Source: Lepidurus packardi (lineage: Eukaryota > Arthropoda > Branchiopoda > Notostraca > Triopsidae). Taken from it: a stretch of 64,000 nt of DNA. The stretch covers positions 1,555,001 through 1,619,000 of the forward strand of contig JAKZAN010000006.1 of assembly GCA_023053545.1 (NCBI GenBank), in the 5' to 3' direction. This document shows positions 27,631 to 41,100 of this stretch, one piece after another (positions within the stretch are counted from its first letter, which is position 1; each line of letters begins with the position of its first letter). The notes under the pieces were generated by a model. The model had not been told where the DNA came from. It made no database searches and saw only the letters and a list, made by a program, of their open reading frames with translations. Both the position numbers and the translations under genes were made by a program.

Positions 27631-30600
27631 TTTTCTTATTTAGATTCCGATACCGAATAACCACCAGTAAATCAGTTTCTTATTTCCTCTTTGTTTACAA
27701 ACATTTCGCCATCTTTTCGCAGGTTCCAGAATTGCTCGGAAGGTGACGCATACGAGACAAAGCCCCATGCTAGTGGGTTAGCCAACCATCAGCCTGCACT
27801 AGGATCACATGGTCTGGCCAGAGCCAATGAAAGATCACTCGTAACTGGAATTCCCGTCATTCAGCTGCTGGGCCTCGGCACTCCATTGTGTGTACGGGTG
27901 GAGGCTCGGTGCGTGGTGAGAACAACGGGTTGGATCGTTGGATCTTGTGTGTAGTGGAAGTGGAAAACGCTAGTTATACGATGGAGAACAACCACTAGTT
28001 TCGGATAATCTCTGCTCTTATGTAAGCTAATCCACTGTTTACCTTTAAGATTAGCCCATAAACGATCGTTTTCAGTCCTTGAGGTATTTTGGTGTCAGGT
28101 TTATTGATTAGAGTGCCCTGGTTTCTGTGTAGTAGAGTAGAGCTCAATCAGGCACACATTGTAGCTATGGCAAAGCAAGCTTCATGCCCTACTATGCATA
28201 TTGAAGCTGAAACCAACACGCGTTTGTGCTTACTGGTATCTTTCCTCTGCATATGTCGAAGGTGTTGGTAGAATTTTGTTACTTTTATGTAACGTAAGAC
28301 ATGCATGCTCATTAAGAAAGACTTTCTGTTGATGCCAACCCCTTCTGCACTCCTCCTGGCTTGGGCGCCGTAATTGTGTCACTTGCAAGTGCTCACTTCA
28401 GGTTGCAAATAATAAGCTTCAGCAAAGACAGCGGTCTCCGATACAGGAGTTTCAACTTGCATGAAGCAATAAGCAAAACAAGAGAAGTTTATATTGTAAT
28501 GATCGTCCTTGTTTCCTCCACCCAGTCTTCCTCCTCGCGCCCTCCCAGAAAACCCAGCCATTTGGGCAAAATATCCTCGTTCACCTTGAGCTTTCACTGT
28601 CTGTGCTTGGGCTGTGGGTTTTCGGTGTAGTGTAAAAAGTTCCAAGCAACCTCAAGCTCCATCCCCTCCCCATTTGTTCATGAGCTGCTTAGTCCCTACG
28701 AACCCTCCTTTGTATCATTTATACGTGTGTGTTTTTTATACGTGTATGCATGTTATTTTTCTCTTCTTTTCTTCTCTCGTTTTACTAATCGAAGACGAAG
28801 ATACACCTGCACAGTCGTTGACGTATGCTTCGGTATGCACACTAACCAAGAGCAAACAGGCAGGATATGTGCAGTCCTAGCATTTCTTTTGTTCTCGTGG
28901 AGCTGGTAGCAGGAGAGGTTACACAGTAGCCAAGAAATGGACTTGAGCTGCTTCTTGCTTATTAGCACATAGGAACGAAAGGCAGGAACGTAACCGGTAG
29001 CTACGAGCGTCTTTTCTTACGTCTGTGCCACCATTAGCAACCTTACCTTTAGCTGAGTTGTATCTCCTCCCTCTTAGCTATGGCTTAGGATCTTGGCCTA
29101 GGCATTTTATCCTGCGAGATCCCGTGCCAAAATCGGTCCCCTCCTGTCCCGACTTGTTGTTGGCAGCACCGGCACTCCAGCGGATCCGTATTTTTTCCCC
29201 TTTTTCTTTTTTTAAGGTCCGTGTGGTGTTCAAGCTGTAACCGCCTTTTCTGTGAAAGCATATGGTGTAGGTATTTATATGTGCTGTGTAATTCCGGGAG
29301 AGAAAGTTTCCTTGGCTGGGCTTATCGGCGCCTATTTAATGGAGTTTTTTTTTCGAGTCGTCGTCTCCGTTTCTCATCGATTATCAAAGACTGTCGTTCC
29401 CTTACCAATGTTTTGACGCCAACATATGTAGGTCTAGGAATGAGATGACGTGGAATTTGGAAGTTAAGGCAACCAGCTAGAAAAGCATCCATATGTAGAA
29501 ACTACTCGCTGCTTGAAAGGTCAGACTATGGTAAAAAGTCCAAACAGCATGTACAACGTGACGTCATGTCCTGTCATGCAAATGAGTATGTGTAGAGAGA
29601 TGTGTCTGTATGAGTGAGTGGAGGGTGTGTAGGTTCGGCACGTCCGGGGAGATCAAGGGAACCTTCTATACAGTTCCCTTGGTCGTCTGCCCGCCTCTTC
29701 CATAACACAACACGTTGGAAGACCTTTCTTTTGCCTTCCTTGGAAGCTTGCCGTGATCCAAATGGACACCTGGACGAAAAGCTGTGTATGCTAATTTGGC
29801 CCATCACGGCCTGCCGCCTCGTACGAGATTTACTACTTCTTTGTACCATTCTCCCGTTCCCCTTAGCCTCCACAATATCCTAATATGACTCACAACATTC
29901 GAGTGTGTGTGTAAATATTGTGTGTGTCTTATGTTCTGTGAATATGTGTACAACGTAAGCGAGTGTTGTGCTCCTAAATTGCTGTCAGACCATTCTTAGC
30001 CATTTAGCATGAGCTGAGCCTTTTTGTCCGTTTATATGGCCCTAGCTAGGCTTGGAGCGTCGGAATGTGACAGCATGCCTTTATGGCTGAAGCAAAAAGG
30101 AAAAAAAACTGATGGATTTGGGCCAAGACAGAATATCAGATACCAACGACCTCTGCTTCGCTATTTACACGCGTGGCCCTTTAGGATTGGGGATTTTTTT
30201 TTAAATTGTTAGTATTGAATCGGTTATCTGTCAACTGTAGGTTCATTGAAGGATCGTTGAGAAGAGTTCCAGCTTAAAGTCCAAGGAGGTTTAAGATAAA
30301 AAGCGCATTTCTTCGGTAAAAGTCTTCGTATGTGTTTTTGACTAGCGGTGTGTGGACAAAGGTGTGGATCCTGTATAAGGTATAGATAGACGTTTCTTGT
30401 TATCGATTCGGAATGCGTGCGTAGGTGCTTCTCTTTTTTGGGGTTCCGAAAAGGTTTAGGTTCTATGGCGAGCTAGTAAACGAGGAGTGTGTCACAAGTG
30501 GGGGCCAACCCAGCCATTCAACTTGCAGGCGAGTTGAAATTTATCGGTTTGCCGTAGCAATGCTGCAATAGCTTGCACGAATTAGCCGTTAAAGCCACAC

Positions 30601-33600
30601 ACACAAAAAATACAAACTCAGAAAACGGGAACAATGAATACGGTTGAGTGGGTTTGCCGGTGTGCCCATGCCCGTGGCCCTTTTCCTACAGTTTTGCTGC
30701 TCTTCCCTGTGGGACTCGTTCTCAGGGCACGGAATGAAAGGCGAAGGACGTTGGAAGTTTCTAGACATCACCAGACATTGAAATTTCTGGACTGTTTCTC
30801 AATTTTGGTCAAAAGGAGTTGGCGTAAGCTCCTTGGTTCCCATTGTGAATACACGAACATACATAGGAAAGCAGATAAATGAATAGCCTACGTTGTGTGA
30901 TTGAGAAAGCCAGAGACATCGCAATTCTTGAGACAAAATAGGACTCATGGATGAAATTATACTTCATCGTTATTTCATTAAGTCGTGTAGATGGCGACCT
31001 TGCCCCTGGGATGTCAGTGCCCCTGCTCACTTGGAAGCTTGATTCGAAGTCTTGCTTGGAACCCGTACTGTCGGTAAAAAGGCCATAGAAACGGTAATTT
31101 AGTAATTAAGTTTAGGTTTTCAAATTTTTTGTACCGTGTTCGAGAACCGTGTATTCGTTATATAATCAGATTTTCAAATTGACTTTTACCAAGGATTAGC
31201 TAGGGTGATGTAATTGTCGTTTGCCAAGTTGCGAGTTGGAAATAAGAACTTGGCGGCGTCTTCCGCAATGCGACCTGCTGGGGATTTTCAGATCCATTTA
31301 ACTTTTTTCTTTTCGGGGGTCTTTCTTTTTTCTTAACTTGTTTGTAGTGATGACGTTCCAAGGGCTTGAGCACGGTATGTGTGCAACTTGTCACATCAGC
31401 CAAAACTGATTAGGGACAATGTGGTTGTTGCAAGCAACGTACCCGATCGTGATATTGATATTGATTCCTTTGGCCAGCTCATTCAAGCAAAGCGATACAC
31501 GTTGGGTAAAAAATCAATAGAATGAATAGAAACCGTTTTTTTAACATCTTTCAGGCCCAATGCGATGCTAATTAACGTAAAGGAAATTAATTACGACCAA
31601 TAGGAGCTGTGTGAATGTATGAACGTATTCCAGTGGGAGTGAATGAACCGTTGTCTAGCTCCTAGTTGGTAATAGTAAATTTAATTAACTATTTATTGAT
31701 CAAAGATCGCACCCTTAGCAACACCTTAACCAGCGGTTTAGTTATCCGGGAAACTTTGTAGTTATCTCGCCTTTGTGTCTTTCTTTTGGTATGTTGTTTG
31801 CACTAATTTATCTATCCTAGGAAAAGTTTGTCGGGTTCGCATGCAACACTTTTTTAAAACATCCCGACCAAAAATCTTGGCTCTCTTGTATTCGTATACG
31901 AGTTTTTTCCTCGCTTTTACCCACGTTAATCTTTTACTACTAATTCCCGAATGTTCTTTGAGTTCTGGAATGTCGCCAGTCATTTCCGTTTTCCATTTTA
32001 TTTTGTATGACATTTTTCTTTGCAATCCGTACGACCAAAGCCCAAGAGGTTCTTTAGTTGCAATTGTGGATTACGGAACTTTGTTTGGGGGGGAGGGGGG
32101 TAAAGACTTGCGCTTAGATATTAAAGCTGGCTTCTATAGCGCGTAATCGCAAGACGTCGAAGTCCAAAACTTGTTCACCGTAGTTTGTTTGTGTGAGCAA
32201 AAAACGGGATACAGTGTTAGCATAATTGTCTTGACCGGGGCGATGTTCACTTTTTATTTCAGCTTCAGGGCTAAGGAAAGGATAGCTCAGGTACCCAACT
32301 GGCCTATTACTTCATCTTTGCCTTTCAAGTTGCTTAATAATAACAATAAAATAATACTAATAATAAACATTGCTGTGGTACAAGGAGTGACCCGTGTTTA
32401 GGACTCGTACTTCCGGCCGTATACTAGTTTCTGGGCTCAGAATAGCCCACGCCATCGACGTTTTTTATGGGGCAATTTTGTCACATGAGTCTTGTGTAGT
32501 TGCAAAATCCTTGTCGGATACAAAGAATTTGCATAGGAAAAGCTTTTTAGTCGCAAGGTAACAATGTCAGTTAGAATTCGAGAAAGCCAGAAACCATGTC
32601 TCGTAAAGCTAATAGTAGGACGTTGAAGATTCTAACAAATTGGTTCGAAAACTATAACTTGGTTATAATAAGTCAGGCTATGGTAACGTCTACATTTATT
32701 AGAAAAAAGCTAGAAGTATTCAAACGTTTGGCTAAGGGTAAAGCGAAGCTGGAAACGGGAAACGAACCCCCTCGGTCATCTCCCCTCTTTCCTTCTGAAA
32801 ATTGGTCGTGTAGGTTTTCCTGGTTTCGTAACTCGTGTGTTCCCGTGTCGTATTCAAATTAGGCACGAAATCGTAAAGAACTATAAAGCTAAGATCACGT
32901 GGACGATGTCTATTTCCCTGGCCTTCTTTTGTGCTTTTCGTATGGCTTGCGGAGTCTATATATGCTGTGGGACAGAATGGATTGGGTTGCCCGGGGACTC
33001 TATATGGCAGGGGACCGTTTCTGGCGTAGCAACGACCTTGGCCGGGTGACGATACGTTCAAATGGCACGGGTGGACTCGCTGTGAAAAGCTTGCGGGGTC
33101 GTCGTGGCGTGTTGTAAAGGCGAGTCAAAGAAAAGGTGGGCTTTTTGTCGATTGTAAGTCCCTGTTTTCCACCCCACTCCGCCTTGGGTGGAGATAGTAA
33201 AGTGTGGAAGTTGACGGGCAATCCGTGGAGTCCATCTAATATTTCAAATACTCTTCGTATATGCTAGCAAAATCTGGGCAACGCCTCTCCTTTACTTTGC
33301 AGTTGGTCGTTCGCGTCAGGCCCCAAGTTCCCTATCGTTATACTCTCGTTACGTGTTGGGACTTGTCGATTAGTTCTTCCTGAATCTCTCAGACGAGACG
33401 AACCATGTGTTGTTGCAGGCTACGGAATCGCAACCGAGGATTTGGTCATAATGTGCTGGGATGAAAATCGAAATGCCAAGTGTTGTTGTTGCTAAGAGAA
33501 GGGACGTCAGGTGCTTGCAAGTTTCTGGGTAAACTCGTTGAATCGCTTTCGTTCGGGTTGTTATCTGTTTTTGGTGAGCTGCTTGCTGCTAAGATCCCCT

Positions 33601-35157
33601 AACCCATCTCCCACAAGTATTTTTAGTTACAAACTCGCTACTCCGTCCTTGTGGATGAAAGAACTAAACGGGGATTGGCCTGTCGTGTCGTTGCTATGCC
33701 TCTCAAACTTCCCCGTTACGTAAAACGAGCGAGAACTCTGCTACGGCTCGAAAAATGGTAGTAGTATGTAGTAGAGTAGTTGTGGTAGTATAGTAGTAGT
33801 GGAAAAATAGTAATCGTGGTTGTATGTGGGACGGTTTATGGTCCCTGCGTTGGAGAGGACAACCCCTGCTTTAGGCACTTTAGACGACTGGCCTCCGCGT
33901 TTTTGCTTTGCGTGGGGAGTCAGCAGACGGAACCCAAAGGAGAATTTGTTTTTTTTAAAAGACACAAAATCCTGCGTCCTACGAGTCCGTGCGTGCCACA
34001 GGGGGTAGAATGAAGAGCGCGGCTTGGGTTGGGCGTGTCTTGGCCCTTCCAGGAAAGTTTGGGTTTTGGGTTGAGGACGATCCCGTGCTGTTAACGTGAC
34101 TGACGGACAGACCAAAGCACCACACCAAACCAAACTGTGCCAAGCTAAGCAAGCATAGCGACACAGCACGAGCAGCAGGGCAGATCAGACAGACAAGGTA
34201 CCCAGATTAGCAAGCTATTCGATTGAACTCCCCCTTTCCTGCAAAGTTGCTGTGATTGGCAACTAGTGGGAATAAAACAGCAGACCCATTCGAAGAAGGC
34301 GAAGTGGATGTGTATGAAATGGGATTTAGTGGATTGAATCCTGAATAAGTGCACCAGTTTGGGAGATTGTACATGTGTATTTTGGGGTAAATTAAGAAGT
34401 GACGCAAGTTTATAGTAATTGGCGCAGTACCACAGATTAGGCGGTCTGCAGATAAGGTTATCAGAAGGGGGACCTTAGCACTTGCGGAATATCTACGGGC
34501 AGTACGGAGGTATTTTCGATGATTCATGTCGGGTGTCATTGGGTGTGTATAGTATGGTATGCGTGAATGTGTTGACTATTTCCACGTTCGAATCGTCCGT
34601 GTCTATGCATTTGCCTGTTGTATAGAAGAACATGAATCATAGGTCTGCCTTAAAAAAAAGAGGCACAATAGCGTATAGCGCGAATAGACCAATCCTAGTT
34701 CCGCTTTCTTCTTTTTTTTCCTACTTTTGAAAAGGAAACAAACTAAAAAAAGGGTTTGAAGTGAATGACAGTGAATGTCTGAGTTTTGCGGTGATTTAGA
34801 TAAAGAAGTCGTGATCTGGCTATTCTTTGTTTTTGATGAAATTGTAAAGTCTTGACTGACAGTTCAAAAAAAGACACGGAGGTACGCTTCATTGCTTTGC
34901 CGCCGAGGCAGAGCAAACTTTGTCCAAAACCAGCCAGGCATTTGGAGTTTAGTTTTCGCAATTTAGCATTGATTGATGGTGGCTTTGCTAAAAACACTGC
35001 ACTTGTACTTGTCTAACTCGGCGTATCCTTTTTTGGTTGTTCTCAACGCAGGTGTATACATGGTAAAAGCAAGGCCTAGCTTGGCTCTAAGTTGGCTTTA
35101 CCTTTGAATGGGCCATCTCATTGCCGATGCCCCCGGGGCAGAATCTGATTCAGAATC
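27631..35157. other. 7.5-kb region without a recognised gene
   Basis: Lies between the divergent starts of NELF-E (-) and Capicua (+). Open frames are short, unrelated to known families and lack convincing splice partners. Visible features are pyrimidine-rich stretches, short TG-rich tracts around 29,900, a G-run near 32,088-32,099, a CACGTG box near 32,897, TATATA near 32,956 and an imperfect TAG-trinucleotide tract at about 33,759-33,805. Part of it is probably the 5' non-coding and regulatory region of Capicua, which usually has distant alternative promoters. A long non-coding transcript is possible but cannot be shown from sequence. Confidence 0.4.
33759..33805. repeat. Imperfect TAG/GTA trinucleotide tract
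   Basis: About 47 bases made largely of tag, gta and gtagtag units (gtagtagtatgtagtagag and following). It is a degenerate simple repeat, not in any recognised exon. Confidence 0.6.
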
Positions 35158-38100
35158 ATGCATAGCAGCCGAAGAGCAGCCCCAGCGACAGCAGCAGCGC
35201 GAAAATGCGGACCGGAGCCAGGCTCAGGGCCCATCCACACCTTCAGTCCGGAGAACCCGTCTTTTAATCGAAATGGGCAGCTGGAAGAAGAGCTTCTCCC
35301 TTCTCCCCCCAAAAAAACTTGTACGTATGAAGATGAGGCAGAATCTGGTCCACAATCATGGGTAAATAAAACAACTACTTCCCCCTTCAGGAAAAAAAAA
35401 CATTGAAGTAAAAAAGTCATGTTTAATCCTTACGTGTGTTTTTTTTCATTGCAGGAGGCCAGCCCATCCGTTCCTTCTATTCCCGTAAGTGCAATAGACA
35501 GTAGCCAATCATGGAGTGTGAGCGAGCAACAGAAAACAAACGGTGCGGAGCAGAAGAAGGAAACGGTGGTCGCTCGGAAATTGCCGAAAAAGCGCAAATA
35601 TGATCCTGCGGAATTGGAAGATTCTGCGACCAGTGTGCCTCGGGAAGGCGTTGAAGCGATTCAGCCGTTTACGCACAGCCATAGCCGAGAAACTAACAAC
35701 CCTAGTCCTCAAGCCGTTCCGTCAGGCACCGAGGACACTGGGAGTAATGTGCCCGCCATCAAAGACGGGTCTAATGGGCGTGGTGGCAATTTCGGGGGTC
35801 CGCCTGAGCTGGATTTGTCTGACTGGAAAAATCATCGTGTCCTCGCCAAAAAAAGTGGTTGTTACGTGGCCGGCTTTATTCAAAGTGTGGCCGGCCCTAG
35901 TGATCTCTGGGTAGTGCTCGATGGGGACCGGGAACCGACTTTGTATTCCAATTTGACTACTTCGGGCAAACTGGACGTAATTAGCGACGCCAGTCCCACC
36001 CCCGGTCAGCTCGCATTAGGAGCAGTGGTGTGTTTACGCAAGAGTGCGGATTCGCAAATGTTTGTGGAGGGGGTCATATGTCGGATTGAACACCGGCCAC
36101 CTCCAACACAGTATCTAGTGAGTATTTTTGGGAAAGACAACGAAGAGCGTTGGGTGAAAAAGCCCAGCATTCGGCTCATACAGCCACCGTGGTGGGAAGA
36201 ATTGGAGGCCCATAGTACAGATGCGGGCGAACACCAGCCACGCCCCCCCGAGCCGCTTCCGTCGTCAGACGGCGCCCTTGCGTTGGAAGAACAACAAGTT
36301 GAAGCAGAGAATCTGATCTTGAAGATAGATTCAACGCATCTCTCTGGACAACCCGTCCTGATCAACACCAACGCGGGGGGAGTGGCTCGGGGGGCACCTT
36401 TGCCTTCCGGACCGGGGCCCCGCATTGTTCCCGCGGAATTTAGTCTTGTATCGCATATGTATCGGCGGTCTACCACGCCGCCTGAATTGGGCCCTACTCA
36501 GACCCTTAACCATCACGCGGGTGGAGTGGGCGGGGTCAGTGTGACTTCCCGCGTTGTGACGCCGACCGCCGCACTGAACTTGGCAAGTTCAGAAGAGTTT
36601 AAACGCTCCCGGCCTTACGATTCCTACGACTATGGCGAGTCAGATGACGAGTTGAAAAGAGAGGATATCAGGTTTGATGCGCTAACTGATCCTTTTGCCT
36701 TGATGCATCAACGGTCCATGTCCCTGACGCCCCGTGCATTGTGTGACGGCGGCCAAGTGTCCGGCAGCAGCGGGAGTAAACGGAGCAGCATGCAAAGCCG
36801 TGCAAGTAGCTCAAGCGTTATGGACCAGGATGTACATATGACGCGGTCCCAGCCTACCACCCCGAGCCCATTCCCAGGTACGGATGTTGAGCGTTTTTTT
36901 CTCCATTTTTTTTTTCATTCAAATTTTGGGGTTATGTGAGGAAGTAAGTATGGAAAAGAATTTCTGCTTTGTTTCTGTCGAGCCCTTTAGACCTGTGATT
37001 TGACAATGTAGGTATTGTATACTTGTTTGTCAAGCTTTCCAACGTGCAATATTGATGTTTTACACGATGTTGTCATGTTTTTCCAAGTGTTTTTCGATTC
37101 TATTTTCTTATCAAGTTTGGTTCAAATCGTTTAGTTTAGACCAGCTTGTTTGTATTTACGTTATTATATGCAGCGCTGAAAATGTAATGTTAGTGTCCAA
37201 GATACGTGGTACAGGATGGAATTAGCCCAATGCCCAAGTATATTTATGTCGTAACGATTTTTGAACGGTTTGATAGATGATTGAGGAATTCTTAATTTAA
37301 CGGCCGCTTCCCTTTGTGGCAAATCTTTTAAATTTAACTTGTCGTACGTTTTAAGGAGCCGCAACTTCTCTTTTACATTTAAATCAACTCTTTTCTTGTT
37401 CGTCGCCATTTTTATATAACCACACGTCTAAAACACAACTAATACTGCGCCTTTGAAGCCTACTCGTAGGCTTAGATAGGGTTCTCAACACGATATCCCT
37501 TCTAATTTTCCCAGTCAATTAAAGGAACTGGTCATTCAATTGAATAGCCCCGCTCATTAAGTTGACTGGGGCGTTTAGAAGGGATTTCTTCCTAAGCGTA
37601 GTAGTAGAAAGGAAATGACAGGATTGATCACAACGACGGTAAAGCAATGTCATTGGTCAATATCCAAATCCTATGTAGCAGTACTACTGTAGTTTTGTTA
37701 CTGTACATATGGAGATTCTGTTGGAAATTGGTGCTAAAAACCGAATAAAAGGCTATGAATTATACCATTTTAAATCGGTTGGTTAAAATGGTATTCCATT
37801 TAAAACAGCTGATTCTAATAACAACACGTTCTCCGGATTTAGTTACATACGTACGTAAAGTGTCAAACATGACACTAGTGTGTCATTGGCCAACAATGAA
37901 TTCTTCTTTTTTCAGCTAGTGGAGTGAAAGAAAATTCAAATTTTAGCGACTCTCATCAACGAAAATTGATGAGAATCGTGAAGCTAACCTAAGTTAATAG
38001 CCTAATCAAACCTAAACTAACCTATCCTAACTTAACCTAACCTAAACTAATGTATTTACAATCCAACTACCATTTTTGAATTTGAGTGACACCCGTTTGT

Positions 38101-41100
38101 CATTCGTTTTCCGAGAACGTTTTGAAACCATAATACACACTAGTGTCATTTTTATCTCGGATTTCCGAAACTGGAGAACCTGTTGTCTAATAACCAGTGA
38201 TCAATAAGCGACATCTACTGTATAGTTTGGTGGTCTTCAATTGGCATAGGGATCTAATGAATTAGCTCTTAGTTTCGTTGAGGCAATGGAAGAAGATGTG
38301 TGGTAGTGTTTGACTTTCCTTACTTCAAGTCTAGCGTTTGTTAAAGAAAAATCCTGTTTCGAATGAATTTCTTCAAGGCAATCTAATGTTTGACTTGGAT
38401 TGCTTCCAGGTGCTCGGTCATTGACGGGAACGCCGCAAAAGTACAAGAAAGGGGATGTCGTAGCGGGGCCCAGCGGTATTCGCAAGAAGTTCAATGGCAA
38501 GCAATGGCGTCGTCTGTGTTCCAAAGAAGGTTGCACCAAAGAATCGCAGCGTCGTGGGTTTTGTTCGCGCCACTTGAGTCTCAAAGGCAAAAGTTTGCGC
38601 GGATCCTCCGCCCACAGCTTCCCGGGTCGGGGCAAGGGCCTACTCAAAGACGGCCAGAACTTGGAATGGGAAGATGCGACCTCGTCGCGGGATTCCACCG
38701 AGCAGTCGCCAACTTCGAGCGCTTTGGCATCCACACCAGGGAACCTGTCAGCCTCTTTGGAAAGCCGCAGAAGCGTCACGGGCAGCGGCGGCGTCGTCGG
38801 GTTAGGACTAGGCAGCGGCGGTCTCCCGTCGCATTTGTCCCAAGACGAAACGGAAGCCGCCAACATGCTGGTCTCTCTGGGCAACTCTCGCTCCACCACC
38901 CCTGCCTATTCGCCTGCGCCGTCACCTAGTATCGTGCAGTCCCCTATAATCACCACCGGTTTGCGTCATGGCAATGTCTTTATGCCCATTTGCCAAGACC
39001 GAAATAGCATGCTCTCTTCCCGACCGACCCTCCATCCTCACCCAGACGCGCCCCATGCCCAACCACGGATTTCCCCCGGCGGCCTGCATCATAACCCCAA
39101 TCTGCCTCCAAGGCATTACTCGGCACCTGTCGCTACTTACGTGCATCACGAAGGCGTTATAAGGCCCGAGTTGCACCGACCTAGTATCCAGGACAAGGGC
39201 AGTCGTCATGCTCCCCCTGCAGGCCTCCATAGCGGAGCGGCGACGAGCGTCATTCGAATGTCGCCTGCGCCGCCTAGTTTCAAAATCTCGCCTTCGCCCA
39301 CTTCGAACATGTCCACGAATACGTATAATGAAGCGTCGTACACCCCGTCACGTTCGCCACGTTTGGGCGTCAATATGAGCCTCCACAACCCGCCGAAAAG
39401 CAATTCAGGGCCACCGCTGCTCCAACAAGCCTTGACCAGCGGAACCGCGTCACGGTCTAGCGCTGTGACGGTGATTCAGACGGGTACGACATTGCTACAC
39501 CATCAACAACATCAGCGTCCACCGCTGCCCAGCCATTTTAGCCCACCGGTGTCGAGTGGGCCGCCCAAAAGTCGTACCGCGAGTCCCAGACAGCCCGACG
39601 CCCTGCTCCCCGTCTATCCCGTCGTCAGTGTCAACTTTGAGACGCCTCCTCGACTGGGCCATTTGGTGGCCAATGAGGGGGCTAGCCCGTTAAAGACACG
39701 GGAGCCGATTAGTGGCAGTGTGGCAGCTGGCCCGGCGGCCGGAACAGAAGGAGTCAATTTGTATTACCTCGTGGCCAAAGGTGGACGTGAGGAACCCAAA
39801 TCGATCCTAGTGACGTCCGTTCATCCCGGTGCGAATTATGAATCCCATCATTCGAGTGCGTCGCCGTCTCCCGCGGCGAATGCTTCCTCGGCTGCAGCTT
39901 TGTTGACGAGCGTCTCCAATAATTGTCGTGGACCAAACAATAGCACCTCCGTCACTCCATCGGGACGTTTGCCGGAAGAAGCCACGCCCGCCAATGGGAT
40001 TCTAAGCAATCGACAGCCAAATGCCTCAGCTTTCCAAGTCTTGAACCTGACCGCTTCAGCTTCAGCAGTCGTAGCGACTGCGCCAGGCAATTCCACTAAA
40101 GACGCCAGCAATAATATAACCGTGGGCGTGGCCAACGTCGCTGAGACTTCAGGTGAGGTGCGCTCTCTTTTTCCTTTCTTTCTCTGCTTCTCGCTTTGTC
40201 TAATGTTTCTTGTCAAACTTTACATTGACCTTAAATTTGATACCTGATTCTCAATTTTTCAATCATCCTCATTCTCAATTCATTCCTCCCCTCATTATAT
40301 AATGTTTGTCTTGTCAAACTTTGTTTGTCTTGTCAAACTTTGTTTGTCTTGTCAAACTTTACATTGACTTTAAATTTGACACCTGATTCCCAATTTTTCA
40401 ATCATTCTCAATTCATTCCTCCCTTCATTATATTCATTCCCTTTTGGGATTTTTTTTCATTCATTTTTTTATTCATTCCAATTTTCCATTCCATTTGTAC
40501 ACAGTCATAATCCCACTCATCTTATAATGCTATCGCTTTTAAGACACGTTGATGTAGAGTTCAGACAAGTTTGAGTGAATGTCCAGTATGAATGAGATAC
40601 GAAAGCTCCCTGTTTTAGTTGCCATTGCTTCACACCGCGCGTGGTCAATGGAATCTCAACTTGAACGAAACCCCCAAGTTGAAGGAGAAAAAGACGGGGG
40701 AAAAAAAAGAGAAAGTTGTAGTTGTTGGCAAATATTTGTTGGCAGGATCTAGAGCTCTGGAAATGAATGTGCGCGTGTCAGAAATGTTCTAAAAGAACTC
40801 TTGGGCGCCTTCTTAGGCAACGGCAACTAACGAATCATGTGTTTGGTTTACTTTCTAGAATGGAATGGCGAAACTGCCGCGCCTGTCACCGTCTTTCCGT
40901 GGCACACGTTAGTTCCCTTTCTTACTACAGCTCCGTCACCGCCTACGCCCCATCACGCTCCTCCCTCTCGTCCTTCTCTCTACCCTCCTCCATCTTCGTC
41001 TCAAACTTACACTGGCAACGATCCCAGCAACAACAGCAGCAGCAAATTCCCTGAAGAAGTCAAGAAAGAGAACGGCGCCATGCCCAGGCCTACTGGAAGT

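Larger units (their letters stand above)
37164..38220 (-). mobile_element. Tigger/pogo-like element, 3' truncated, antisense in Capicua intron
   Basis: The right boundary at 38220 is the inverse of the terminus CAGTAGATG(T/C)CGCTTATTG followed by TA, matching the left TIR of the second copy at 43572. Shared internal sequence includes TGTCATTTCCTTTCTACTAC and the block around AATTGACTGGG. It carries an HTH open frame on the minus strand (ATG 37407-37409). Homology to the other copy fades near 37,250 and no second TIR is visible, so the far end is lost or has diverged. Compared with the other copy it has extra sequence between about 37,770 and 38,170. Confidence 0.8.
36878..38409 (+). other. 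Capicua intron 2, carrying a Tigger remnant
   Basis: A 1,532-bp intron, the largest in the gene. Its 3' two thirds is a Tigger/pogo-type element in antisense orientation with a further nested insertion, listed separately. The first ~370 bp is T-rich with nothing recognised. Confidence 0.8.

Noticed and set aside
27691..27954. An 87-codon frame just upstream of NELF-E on the plus strand
   Set aside because: No recognisable motif and no convincing splice partner. It lies where the NELF-E promoter is expected.
35108..35365. An alternative ATG at 35108 for Capicua
   Set aside because: Its frame does not join the next exon in the reading frame that encodes the conserved Capicua domain; only the frame of ATG 35158 does.
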